Assembly (NCBI RefSeq): GCF_013364215.1
Contig: NZ_CP054923.1
Span: 620,001-684,000 of the forward strand
Source: Verrucosispora sp. NA02020
GTDB lineage: Bacteria; Actinomycetota; Actinomycetes; Mycobacteriales; Micromonosporaceae
Length of the DNA: 64,000 bases
Direction: 5' to 3'
The position numbers and the translations under genes were made by a program. Shown here in pieces: positions 45,106-52,938 of this stretch; the first letter of the stretch is position 1; the number at the start of each line of letters is the position of its first letter. Under the pieces are notes generated by a model. That model had not been told where the DNA came from. It made no database searches and saw only the letters and a list, made by a program, of their open reading frames with translations.

Positions 45106-47295
45106 ATGACGCTGATCAGCTTCGTCGTCCCGGCCTTCCGCGTGCAGGGCTACCTGCGGGAGTGCCTGGACTCGATCCTCGGCCAGCCGATCGCCGACAT
45201 CGAGGTGATCGGCGTCGACGACTGCTCGCCGGACGCGGTCGGGGACATCCTCGACGAGTACGCCGCCCGCGACGACCGGGTCCGGGCGATCCGGCTCGAT
45301 CACAACGTCGGGCTCGGTCCGGCCCGCAACGTCGGGCTGGACCTGGCCGTCGGCGAGTACGTCTGGTTCGTCGACGGTGACGACTGGCTCGCGCCGGGTT
45401 GCCTGGTCGAGGTGGCCGCCCGCCTGCGCGAGACCCGCCCCGACGTGCTGCTCGTCGACCACGTCCGCACGTACTGGGACGAGCGGGTCAGCGCCAGCGC
45501 GATGGCGGAGGTCTTCCCGGAGCCACCCGGGCCGGAGACGTTCCGGCTGGCCGAGCGACCGGAGACGCTGGACCTGCTGCACACCGCCTGGAACCGGCTG
45601 CTGCGCCGGCAGTTCCTCGCCGACGTCGGGCTGCGCTTCGCCCCCGGCTGGTACGAGGACGTGTCGTTCAGCTACCCGGCGCTGCTGGCCGCCGACCGGA
45701 TCGGCGTGCTCGACGTGGTCTGCGTCAACTACCGGCAACGACGGGCCGGGGCGATCACGAAGACCCAGGGCGAGCGGCACTTCGAGGTGTTCCACCAGTG
45801 GCGCCGGGTGTTCCAGGAGCTGGACCGGCTCGGTGCCGAGGACCTGCGGCCGGCGGTCTTCGCGCGGATGATGTGGCACTACCTGACCGTGCTCGGCACC
45901 GACGAGCGGATCCCGGCCGACCTGCGGCCCACCTTCTTCGCCCGGATCACCATCGAGCACGCCCGCTTCCGCCCGCCCGGCGGCCACCCGGTCCCGGACG
46001 GCATCGACGGGCTCAAGCACCGGCTGGTCGCGGCCGGTCGCTGGCGGACGTTCAGCGCGCTGCGGGCCACCGGACGCGCGGGCGAGACGGCGCGTCGGGT
46101 CGCCCGCCGGGCCCGACGCCGGGTGGGCCCACCGGCCCGTCGGGGCGTACGCATCGCGCGGGACGTCGCGCTCCGTGAGTTCCAGCGGGTCGAGCGCCGT
46201 CGGCCGGTGGACGAGAACCTGGCCGTGTACGCGGCGTACTGGTACCGCGGGTACGCCTGCAACCCGGCCGCCGTGTACGAGGCGGCGCGGCGGCTGGCAC
46301 CGCACGTGCGGGGTGTCTGGATCGTGCGGCGGGACCGGGTGCACACGCTGCCCGACGGGGTCGAGTACGTGGTGGCGGGTACGCCCGCGTACCACCGGGT
46401 GCTGGCCCGCGCCCGGTGGCTGATCAACAACGTCAACTTCCCCGACTCGGTCCGCAAGCGGCCGGGCACGGTGCACGTGCAGACCCACCACGGCACCCCG
46501 GTCAAGGTGATGGGGCTGGACCAGCAGCGGTACCCGCTGGGCGCGACCGGCATGGACTTCGCCGGGCTGCTGCGGCGGGTGGACCGGTGGGACTTCTCGG
46601 TCAGCGCGAACAGCTTCTCCACGCAGATGTGGGAGCGGGCCTATCCGGCCGCGTACACGACTCTGGAAGTGGGTTATCCGCGCAACGACCGGTTGGTGAC
46701 CGCGAGCGCCGAGGAGGTCCTGCGGCTGCGCGCGGAGCTGGGCGTCGGCCTCGGCGAGCGGGTGGTGCTGTACGCCCCGACGCACCGGGAGCACCTGCCC
46801 GGATACCGTCCGCCGTTCGACCCGGAGCGGTTCCTGGACGCGCTCGGCCCGTCCGGAGTGCTGCTGATGCGCAGCCACTACTTCCACGACCGGGACCGCC
46901 GGACGTCAGGCCCGCGCAGCCGCGCCAGGATCCTCGACGTCAGCGACCATCCCCGGGTCGAGGATCTCTATCTCGCGGCGGACGTGCTGGTCACCGACTA
47001 CTCGTCGGCGATGTTCGACTACGCCGTCCTGGACCGGCCGATCGTCGTCTACGCGCCGGACTGGGACGCGTACCGGTTGACCCGGGGGGTCTACCTCGAC
47101 GTCACCGCCGAGGCGCCCGGTGCGGTGGCGCGGACCTTTCCCGGACTGCTCGACGTGTTCCGCTCCGGCGCGCTGGAGACGCCGGAGGCCGACCGGGCGC
47201 GGGCCGCGTTCCGGGAACGCTTCTGCTCACTGGAGGACGGGCACGCCGCCGAGCGGGTCGCCAGACGGGTCTTCCTGGGCGAGACGGCCCTCTGA
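45106..47295 (+). CDS. Bifunctional GT2 glycosyltransferase / CDP-glycerol glycerophosphotransferase
   Basis: 729 residues. The N-terminal GT-A domain (1-240) has SFVVPAFRVQGYLRECLDSIL and the metal-binding DGDDW at 90-94. The C-terminal TagF/TagB-like domain (about 370-729) has THHGTPVKVMGLD (about 461) and VTDYSSAMFDY (about 630). It is predicted to build a poly(polyol-phosphate) chain carrying sugars, on the cytosolic face, for export by the ABC genes upstream. The ATG has GGGAGG upstream. Confidence 0.9.
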   Translation: MTLISFVVPAFRVQGYLRECLDSILGQPIADIEVIGVDDCSPDAVGDILDEYAARDDRVRAIRLDHNVGLGPARNVGLDLAVGEYVWFVDGDDWLAPGCLVEVAARLRETRPDVLLVDHVRTYWDERVSASAMAEVFPEPPGPETFRLAERPETLDLLHTAWNRLLRRQFLADVGLRFAPGWYEDVSFSYPALLAADRIGVLDVVCVNYRQRRAGAITKTQGERHFEVFHQWRRVFQELDRLGAEDLRPAVFARMMWHYLTVLGTDERIPADLRPTFFARITIEHARFRPPGGHPVPDGIDGLKHRLVAAGRWRTFSALRATGRAGETARRVARRARRRVGPPARRGVRIARDVALREFQRVERRRPVDENLAVYAAYWYRGYACNPAAVYEAARRLAPHVRGVWIVRRDRVHTLPDGVEYVVAGTPAYHRVLARARWLINNVNFPDSVRKRPGTVHVQTHHGTPVKVMGLDQQRYPLGATGMDFAGLLRRVDRWDFSVSANSFSTQMWERAYPAAYTTLEVGYPRNDRLVTASAEEVLRLRAELGVGLGERVVLYAPTHREHLPGYRPPFDPERFLDALGPSGVLLMRSHYFHDRDRRTSGPRSRARILDVSDHPRVEDLYLAADVLVTDYSSAMFDYAVLDRPIVVYAPDWDAYRLTRGVYLDVTAEAPGAVARTFPGLLDVFRSGALETPEADRARAAFRERFCSLEDGHAAERVARRVFLGETAL

Positions 47296-47440
47296 GTCCC
47301 TCTTTCCGGGCAATCGCCGTCATTCGATGGACCGTAATAGGTCTGTCACAATTCGAACATGGCACGTTTACCCGATGTGCTCGCCGCATGATCCTGGCGA
47401 CAGTCATTCCGGGTTCGCCGACGAGCTGGGGGAGGAGACG
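47296..47440 (+). promoter_or_regulatory. Upstream region of the sugar-importer ATPase
   Basis: 145 bp with GACC-N6-GGTC near 47330 and AT-richer DNA than its surroundings. It ends in GGGGGAGGAG before the GTG. Promoter elements cannot be assigned with confidence. Confidence 0.35.
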
Positions 47441-48748
47441 GTGACAACCGTCGCGCTCAAGGATGTGACAAAGGTCTTCCGGGACGGCACCGTCGCTGTC
47501 GACACCATCAATCTCGACGTCAACGACGGCGAGTTCCTGGTGTTGCTCGGGCCGTCCGGCTGTGGCAAGTCCACGGTACTCCGGATGATCGCCGGGCTGG
47601 AGGAACCGACCACGGGCGCGGTCATGCTCGACGGCGAGGTGGCGAACGAACTGCCGCCACGGGAGCGGCGGATCGCGATGGTCTTCCAGGACTTCGCCCT
47701 CTATCCGCACATGAGCGTCAACGACAACATCGCCTTCCCCCTCAAACTGGCCGGCGTCGAACCGGCCCCGCGCGGCGAGCGGGTCACCGACGTGGCCAGC
47801 GCCCTCGGCATCGGCGACGTGTTGGCCCGACGTCCCGGCCAGCTCTCCGGCGGGCAGCGGCAGCGGGTCGCGATGGGTCGGGCGATCGTCCGTCGACCCG
47901 GTCTGTTCCTGATGGACGAGCCACTGTCGAACCTGGACAGCGGGCTGCGCGCCGAGCTGCGCGCGGAGATCTCCGGTCTCACCCGCGAGCTGGGCGTCAC
48001 CACCGTGTACGTGACCCACGACCAGGCCGAGGCACTGACCATGGCCGACCGGGTCGCCATCATGCGCAAGGGCGTCCTCCAGGACGTCGGCACCCCCACC
48101 CAGGTGTACGGCCGCCCGGCCACCCTCTATGTCGCCGCGTTCCTCGGCAGCCCCCGGATGAACCTGCTGGAGGCGTCGGTCTACGTCCACCTCGACCGGT
48201 ACATCACCCTGACTCTCGGCGATCAGGCGCTCTATCTGCCCTGGAACGACATCCGCAGTCGGGCCGTGGCGCATTACCACGGCGAGCGGATCGTGGTCGG
48301 CATGCGGGCGGAGGCGCTCACCCCGGTCGCGCCGGACACCTCCGGAGACGTGCTCCAGGGCCGGATCCGCTACCTCGAACACCACGGTCACGAGTCCCTT
48401 GCCTTCCTCGACATCGGGGCCTCGGCGATCGTGGTCGACGAGGTCGGTGCCCCGGCCGACGGCGACGCCCCGCTCGGTCAGCGCGGTCTGCGCCGGTTCG
48501 GCCAGATGATGCAGCGGTTCACCGGCCGGGTCGCGGTCGACCAGGGCGGGCAGGGCGCGAACGGCAGCACCGGCACCAGCATCCTGAACGATCCGGGCCG
48601 CCACCACCGCCGCCCGGCCGAACTGGCCGTCCGGTTGGCGCCGTACCCGGCGGTCTCCGCCGGACACTCGCTGAGCGTCAAGGTCCGCATGGACGCCCTG
48701 CACTTCTTCGACGACCGGGGCGACCGCATCGACGTCGGCTGGCGCTGA
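47441..48748 (+). CDS. Carbohydrate ABC importer ATPase (MsiK/UgpC-like) with insertion
   Basis: 435 residues energising sugar uptake. Walker A GPSGCGKST, Q-loop VFQDFALYPHMSV, signature QLSGGQRQRVAMGRAI, Walker B LFLMDEPLSNLD, His switch YVTHDQAEA. The C-terminal TOBE-like regulatory domain is split by about 65 extra, low-complexity residues (about 331-395: LGQRGLRRFGQMMQRF..., GANGSTGTSILND). No permease or binding-protein gene is adjacent, so like Streptomyces MsiK it may serve several importers. Confidence 0.87.
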   Translation: MTTVALKDVTKVFRDGTVAVDTINLDVNDGEFLVLLGPSGCGKSTVLRMIAGLEEPTTGAVMLDGEVANELPPRERRIAMVFQDFALYPHMSVNDNIAFPLKLAGVEPAPRGERVTDVASALGIGDVLARRPGQLSGGQRQRVAMGRAIVRRPGLFLMDEPLSNLDSGLRAELRAEISGLTRELGVTTVYVTHDQAEALTMADRVAIMRKGVLQDVGTPTQVYGRPATLYVAAFLGSPRMNLLEASVYVHLDRYITLTLGDQALYLPWNDIRSRAVAHYHGERIVVGMRAEALTPVAPDTSGDVLQGRIRYLEHHGHESLAFLDIGASAIVVDEVGAPADGDAPLGQRGLRRFGQMMQRFTGRVAVDQGGQGANGSTGTSILNDPGRHHRRPAELAVRLAPYPAVSAGHSLSVKVRMDALHFFDDRGDRIDVGWR

Positions 48749-48789
48749 CGCAAGGAACGCGCCGCGCCGGCTGGCGCTGATGTAAGGAA
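48736..48789 (+). repeat. Duplication of the ATPase gene's last codons
   Basis: A 22-bp sequence starting CGGCTGGCGCTGA (ending ...GGAA) at 48736-48757 recurs at 48768-48789 with two C/T differences, offset 32 bp. The second copy runs into palindromic element F. Confidence 0.7.
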
Positions 48790-48837
48790 GGGCACCTTAT
48801 TAACGCCTGCCGTATAGCAGGGGTCCCCTGCTAACGC
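48782..48837. repeat. Palindromic element, copy F
   Basis: GTAAGGAAGGGCACCTTATT, then GTATAGCAGGGG paired with CCCCTGCTAAC. The first 40 bases nearly match copy B (8.69 kb). It lies between convergent genes, 33 nt after the ATPase stop. Confidence 0.85.
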
Positions 48838-48869
48838 GCCGCCACGAGCGGCTCGCGGATGACCGGCCG

Positions 48870-49205
48870 CTAGCACGGCTCGACGAGTGGGCGGCGGTAG
48901 GGGGACCAGGCGACGAAGCGGGTGAACAGGTCCCGTGGAGTGGGGCCGTCGTCGGGGTTGAGGCGGTAGAGGTCGCGGGTGGCCTCGTAGAAGAGACCCG
49001 ACAGATAGATCGACAGTCCGACCTCGTTGGGGCCGTACTCGGTCTTCAGCAGGATGCGCGCGGTCGCGCACGGCCACGGGTGCCCGCAGGCCCGGCAACA
49101 CCACATCGGGCGCAGCGGGGTGTGCGGCTTCTCGTGCAGGGGGTACGCCCGAGGCCGGTCCGGCGTCGGCCCGTCACCCGGTTGCGGCAACTGGTGAGTG
49201 ATCAT
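48870..49205 (-). CDS. Conserved actinomycete protein near XRE/DUF397 loci
   Basis: 111 residues: a Pro-rich start (PLHEKPHTPLRPMWCCRACGHPWPCATARILLKTEYG) with four cysteines that could bind a metal, then LSIYLSGLFYEATRDLYRLNPDDGPTPRDLFTRFVAWSP. From memory, similar proteins accompany DUF5753/DUF397 pairs in Streptomyces and Micromonospora. Function unknown. It is divergent from the XRE gene across 233 bp. Confidence 0.65.
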   Translation of the reverse strand: MITHQLPQPGDGPTPDRPRAYPLHEKPHTPLRPMWCCRACGHPWPCATARILLKTEYGPNEVGLSIYLSGLFYEATRDLYRLNPDDGPTPRDLFTRFVAWSPYRRPLVEPC

Positions 49206-49438
49206 CGAAAACTCCTCTGCGCGGTTGCTGCGCTCCCGGCGGAGCGGCTGACCTGGGCCGGGGCCCGTCCAAGCGGGGGACGAGCGGACGGGCCCCGACA
49301 GAAATCCCCACGATCTGCCGCAATCGGGGAACTTTCTACGTGACAGTCTGGTGAGGACACCACTACTTTCGGAAGGGAATCACCCCCCACCAGCCCGGCC
49401 GTACGAGCCGGTCGTCACCGAAGTGCAGAGGTGTGCAG
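49206..49438. promoter_or_regulatory. Divergent promoter region
   Basis: About 230 bp between the Cys-rich protein and the XRE regulator. AT-richer DNA at 49300-49385 is the likely promoter zone; no operator palindrome is evident. Confidence 0.35.
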
Positions 49439-50239
49439 ATGGATCGGTTACCCATGTTGGAGCTGTTCGCCGGTGAGTTACGCCGGCTGCGGACCAAGGC
49501 GGGCCTCTCCCAGGAGGCGCTCGGCCAGCAGATCAGCTACTCCGCCTCGCTCGTCGCCTCGGTCGAGCAGTGTCGGCGGGCTCCCCGGGAGGAGTTCACC
49601 GTGCGCTGCGACGACGTCCTGCACGGCGAGGGGCTGTTGATGCGGGTCCGGGAGGCGATCCTCAAGGAGAGCCTGATGCCGTGGTTCCGCGAGTGGGTCA
49701 CGATCGAGCAGGAGGCGACCTCGCTGTGTGGCTTCGAGCCGTTGGTGGTGCCGGGCCTGCTCCAGACCGAGGGGTACGCCCGCGCGCTCTACGAGGGCGC
49801 GAGCCAACTCGTCGGCGACCAGGTCGAGGCGCCGCTGGCCGCCCGGCTCGCCCGGCAGCAGGTGCTCGCCCGGCCCAATCCGCCGCTGCTGGTGGCGGTC
49901 CTCGACCACACGGTGCTGGAGCGCCCGGTCGGCGGGCCGAAGGTGATGCGGGAGCAGTTGCTGCACCTGGTGGAGGTGGGGCGTCGGATCAAGGTGCACC
50001 TGCACATCGTGCCGAAGGGGGTGGGCGCCTATCCGGGGCTCAACGGTGCCTTCGTGATCGCCACCCCGCCGGAGGGCGACGACATCGCCTACCTCGACAA
50101 CCAGATGCGCGGCACCATCGTGGAGCGCACTGTGGACGTAAACTCCCTGCGGCAGAACTGGGAGGCTGTCCGGGCCGAGGCGTTGCCCCAGGGAGCCACC
50201 CTCAAGATGATCTCGGAGGCGGCGGAAGCATGGACCTGA
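49439..50239 (+). CDS. XRE-family regulator with DUF5753
   Basis: 266 residues. The N-terminal helix-turn-helix (LRRLRTKAGLSQEALGQQISYSASLVASVEQCRRAP) is followed by the DUF5753 sensor-like domain (EQEATSLCGFEPLVVPGLLQTEGYARAL, LLHLVEVGRRIKVHLHIVPKG). Such proteins control development or antibiotic genes in actinomycetes together with DUF397 partners. The ATG at 49439 has GAGGTG upstream; the GTG at 49433 lies in that site. It overlaps the DUF397 gene by 10 bp. Confidence 0.9.
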   Translation: MDRLPMLELFAGELRRLRTKAGLSQEALGQQISYSASLVASVEQCRRAPREEFTVRCDDVLHGEGLLMRVREAILKESLMPWFREWVTIEQEATSLCGFEPLVVPGLLQTEGYARALYEGASQLVGDQVEAPLAARLARQQVLARPNPPLLVAVLDHTVLERPVGGPKVMREQLLHLVEVGRRIKVHLHIVPKGVGAYPGLNGAFVIATPPEGDDIAYLDNQMRGTIVERTVDVNSLRQNWEAVRAEALPQGATLKMISEAAEAWT

Positions 50240-50418
50240 CCGGTGCGATCTGGCGCAAGAGCACCCGCAGCAGCGGCAACCAGGGCAACTGCGTCGAGGT
50301 GGCCGACAACCTGGCGCAGGTCGTCGGCGTGCGCGACAGCAAGGACCGGCAGGGGCCGGTGCTCACCTTCACGCCCGACACCTGGCGAGCCTTCGTGCAG
50401 TCCACCAAGAGCCGCTGA
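50230..50418 (+). CDS. DUF397 protein
   Basis: 62 residues: AIWRKSTRSSGNQGNCVEVADNLAQVVGVRDSKDRQGPVLTFTPDTWRAFV, a full DUF397 domain. It probably acts as the small partner (antagonist) of the overlapping XRE/DUF5753 regulator. Confidence 0.92.
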   Translation: MDLTGAIWRKSTRSSGNQGNCVEVADNLAQVVGVRDSKDRQGPVLTFTPDTWRAFVQSTKSR

Positions 50419-50442
50419 CCCCGTTCCGTCGCGTGGCCTTGT

Positions 50443-50460
50443 CGGTAAAGTTACTTACCG
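50443..50460 (+). promoter_or_regulatory. Palindromic site CGGTAA-N6-TTACCG
   Basis: The site lies just upstream of the TAGCGT hexamer (50462-50467), which is 6 nt from the thioesterase ATG (leaderless pattern). The TTACTTACCGGTA part resembles sites of TetR-type fatty-acid regulators, but that is a weak similarity. Confidence 0.4.
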
Positions 50461-50473
50461 GTAGCGTGCGGGC

Positions 50474-50938
50474 ATGACCATCGACTCGCGTCAGGTGGCA
50501 GCCGCCATGCTCCAGGCGGTGCCCTTCGCCCGTACGCTCGGCTTCGAATTCGTCGAGGTGGCACCGGAGGCGGAGGGCTCGGTCCGGGCCGTGGTGCGCC
50601 TGCCCGACTCGCCGGCCACCCACAACCACGTCGGCGGACCGCACGCCGGGGCCGTGTTCACGCTCGGCGAGACCGCCTCCGGCGCGGTGGTGATGGCCGC
50701 GTTCGGCCACCTGCTCGACCGGGCCACGCCATTGGCGGTACGCGCCGAGATCGCGTACCGCAAGCTCGCCCTGGGCCCGGTGCTGGCGACAGCGCGGCTC
50801 GGTCGCCCGCCGGCCGAGGTGATCGCGGAGCTGGACGCCGGCGAGCGACCGGAGTTCCCGGTACGCGTGGAGATCGCCACCGAAGAGGGCAAGCCGACCT
50901 CGGAGATGACCGTCATCTGGACGCTGCGCCCGAACTGA
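50474..50938 (+). CDS. DUF4442/hotdog-fold thioesterase-like protein
   Basis: 154 residues with the PaaI-like hotdog pattern NHVGGPHAGAVFTLGETASGAVVM and a long strand region ending EMTVIWTLRPN. Predicted to hydrolyse an acyl-CoA thioester; the substrate is unknown. Single gene with its own palindromic promoter site. Confidence 0.78.
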   Translation: MTIDSRQVAAAMLQAVPFARTLGFEFVEVAPEAEGSVRAVVRLPDSPATHNHVGGPHAGAVFTLGETASGAVVMAAFGHLLDRATPLAVRAEIAYRKLALGPVLATARLGRPPAEVIAELDAGERPEFPVRVEIATEEGKPTSEMTVIWTLRPN

Positions 50939-50966
50939 CGCAAGGGCCTGGTCGAGCTGACGAGGG

Positions 50967-51443
50967 TCAGCGGCGCTGCTGCAACGCCTCGGCGTTGCGG
51001 ACCTCGTTGTCGCGGTCGCCGCTGCCGGTGGCGATCAGGGTCCGGAGGCTGCTGCCCACGTAGCCACCCCAGGCGTTCGCGCAGACGTCGTAGCACTCGT
51101 GGTGCCGGGTCAGGCCGACGTGGGTGAAGCGCAGCCGGGTGCCCTCGCCCTCCGGCGCGATGTCGAATCGGATCCGGGTGTCGGTCCACTCCTGCGGGTC
51201 GGCGGTGAAGTTGAAGTAACCCTCCACGCAGAGCCACTCGACCGTCTCGCCGGGCACGAACTCCACGATCCGGAAGCGGCACCGGTGGATGTCCTTGTAG
51301 TGGTAGGAGAACTCGGCACCGGCGACGTCGGTCGGCCCGTCGATCTCCGTCGACCACCAGCCGCGTACGTCGTTGACGGCGTCGAACACCCGCATCGGGG
51401 TCTGGTCGACCACGAACGTCGTGGTGAAACTCTGCTCGGTCAT
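50967..51443 (-). CDS. SRPBCC (AHSA1-like) protein
   Basis: 158 residues of the START/Bet v1-like fold (FVVDQTPMRVFDAVNDVRGWWSTEIDG, VEWLCVEGYFNFTADPQEWTDTRIRFDI). These proteins have a hydrophobic cavity; the ligand is unknown. Third gene of the SRPBCC-ArsR-SRPBCC unit, 22 nt after arsR. CxxxCAxxWGGY at about 121-130 is a conserved patch. Confidence 0.82.
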   Translation of the reverse strand: MTEQSFTTTFVVDQTPMRVFDAVNDVRGWWSTEIDGPTDVAGAEFSYHYKDIHRCRFRIVEFVPGETVEWLCVEGYFNFTADPQEWTDTRIRFDIAPEGEGTRLRFTHVGLTRHHECYDVCANAWGGYVGSSLRTLIATGSGDRDNEVRNAEALQQRR

Positions 51444-51465
51444 GGTTCCTGTCTCTCGGTCGGTG

Positions 51466-51795
51466 TCATTCGAGGTGCGTGCGGAGGGCGGCGAGCGGGC
51501 CGTCCCAGTCCCGGGCCAGGGCGGCCAGGAACTGCTGGGCGACCTGCATCGGCGCTGATCGCAGGCGGTAGCGCACGCGGCGGCGCTCGCCCGGCTCGGC
51601 GCTCACCAGGCCCGCCTCGGCGAGCAGGGCGAGGTGCTTGGCGATCCCCTGGCGGGTGATCGGCAACCGGGCGGCGAGGTCGGTGGCGGTGGCCGGGCCG
51701 CCCTCGGCCAGTGCGGCGAGGATGGCGCGCCGGTTCGGGTCGGCCAGGGCGACGAACACCGCCTCCGCGACGGCCTCGGACGCGGGGTCAGTCAT
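51466..51795 (-). CDS. ArsR-family transcriptional regulator
   Basis: 109-residue winged-helix repressor (ALADPNRRAILAALAEGGPATATDLAARLPITRQGIAKHLALLAEAGLV). It has no cysteine metal site, so it is the SRPBCC-linked type rather than a metal sensor. It overlaps the upstream SRPBCC gene by 8 bp. It is presumed to bind the two palindromes at 52226-52279. Confidence 0.9.
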   Translation of the reverse strand: MTDPASEAVAEAVFVALADPNRRAILAALAEGGPATATDLAARLPITRQGIAKHLALLAEAGLVSAEPGERRRVRYRLRSAPMQVAQQFLAALARDWDGPLAALRTHLE

Positions 51796-52216
51796 GGAGA
51801 TAGGCGACCAGCTCGTCCAGCTCGCTCGCCCAGCCTCGGGTGTTGCCCGCGAACGCCACGTCGTGTTCGTCGGGGCCGAGCTGGGCGAACCCGGTCTCGA
51901 CCACGGTGAGGCTGGTGCCGTCGCCGTCGGCGGTCAGCGTGAACTCGACGTACGTGCGGCGCGGGTCGTCGGCGGGCAGCCCGTGCACGGGCCAGGTGTA
52001 GCCAAAGATCGTCTTCGGTTCGAGTCGCTCGATCCGCAACTGCGACCGCTCGCCGGTGTCCCAGGAAACCGTGGCGATGCCGCCGACGCGCAGGTCCACC
52101 TCGGCGCGCTGGCCGAACCAGGTGCCGAGCCCTTCCGCGCTGGTGATCGCCGCCCACACGTCGTCCACCGGGCGGGCTATCCGCACGGTGCGTTCGATCC
52201 GGTCGGGAAATCCCAT
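51788..52216 (-). CDS. SRPBCC (AHSA1-like) protein, first gene of the ArsR operon
   Basis: 142 residues (RIERTVRIARPVDDVWAAITSAEGLGTWFGQRAEVDLRVGG, FAQLGPDEHDVAFAGNTRGWASELDELVAYL), the AHSA1-type START-like domain. The ligand is unknown. The leader contains a long palindrome starting 10 nt before the ATG. Confidence 0.85.
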   Translation of the reverse strand: MGFPDRIERTVRIARPVDDVWAAITSAEGLGTWFGQRAEVDLRVGGIATVSWDTGERSQLRIERLEPKTIFGYTWPVHGLPADDPRRTYVEFTLTADGDGTSLTVVETGFAQLGPDEHDVAFAGNTRGWASELDELVAYLHD

Positions 52217-52225
52217 CGTCGCACC

Positions 52226-52279
52226 CCTTCTGTAGCAACCAGTAGGTTGCTACAGAAGGTATGGCAACTAGATGGTTGC
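52226..52279 (-). promoter_or_regulatory. Two palindromic operators of the SRPBCC-ArsR operon
   Basis: Site 1: perfect 15-bp arms (CCTTCTGTAGCAACC at 52226-52240 and its complement at 52245-52259) with centre AGTA. Site 2: GCAACT-AGAT-GGTTGC (52264-52279). The shared 16-bp core GCAACY-N4-GGTTGC recurs with centres 29 bp apart. Confidence 0.75.
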
Positions 52280-52356
52280 GTCAACTGTGGCGGCGAACCT
52301 CGTCGGTCGGGCGACCCTGAGAAGGAGCGCGACCGGAAAGGACACGATGCGCCGTC

Positions 52357-52767
52357 TCATTGCGACCGCCTCAGGGCGACTCGACCGGTGACGGCCATCA
52401 GGACGGAGCAGACCGCCATGAGTACCAGCGTGATCCAGGGAACCGTCCGGACGACGGCGCCGTCATCCGCGAGCATGGGCAGGACCACGTTGATCGCCGC
52501 CCCCAGGGCAACGAGAGCCAGCAACGCGATGCCGGTGCTCGCGAGTCTGTGTGCCTCCTTCGGTGCGACGTTGCGACGCCAACCGCCGCGTGTCAGCCGC
52601 CAGGAGACCAGCATGATGAGCGTCAGCGCGACGCCGAACAGAGCGCCGAGCCAGGCCGTCACCGGCCAGAAGACCACCACGAACAGGCCGGTCAGGCTGG
52701 CCATCGACGACATCAGCAGGGCGAGGACCAGGAGTCCCGGGTCCTTGGTGGGCTGCGTACCGGACAA
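52357..52767 (-). CDS. Four-helix membrane protein
   Basis: 136 residues with four membrane segments (about 12-30, 36-55, 78-97, 107-128) and no recognised family. The TTG start at 52767 has GGGGAG 5 nt upstream. Single gene. Confidence 0.65.
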   Translation of the reverse strand: MSGTQPTKDPGLLVLALLMSSMASLTGLFVVVFWPVTAWLGALFGVALTLIMLVSWRLTRGGWRRNVAPKEAHRLASTGIALLALVALGAAINVVLPMLADDGAVVRTVPWITLVLMAVCSVLMAVTGRVALRRSQ

Positions 52768-52926
52768 CGAGACTCCCCGTGATGACTCGCTTCACGATGC
52801 TTGCTGCGATGAACGTATGAGTGAGCCTCACTTCCGGCAACTTGAGGCGCGACGTGCCGAGCAGAGGACCCACTGCACGGCACGCCCGGGTCGGTCGAAG
52901 TGCGTTTGCGGGCTGGTGGCCGTGGA

Positions 52927-52932
52927 TAGATT
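52927..52932 (+). promoter_or_regulatory. -10 hexamer TAGATT of a leaderless promoter (HAD/GH65 operon)
   Basis: The hexamer ends 6 nt before the GTG at 52939; a weak TTGCGG lies 15 nt upstream of it. Confidence 0.45.
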
Positions 52933-52938
52933 GGTACG

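Noticed and set aside
42928..46887. 1319-codon open frame on the minus strand through the wall-polymer operon
   Set aside because: It is the antisense shadow of four overlapping genes with clear motifs. The product is His/Arg/Pro-rich low complexity without family signatures, typical of GC-rich antisense frames.
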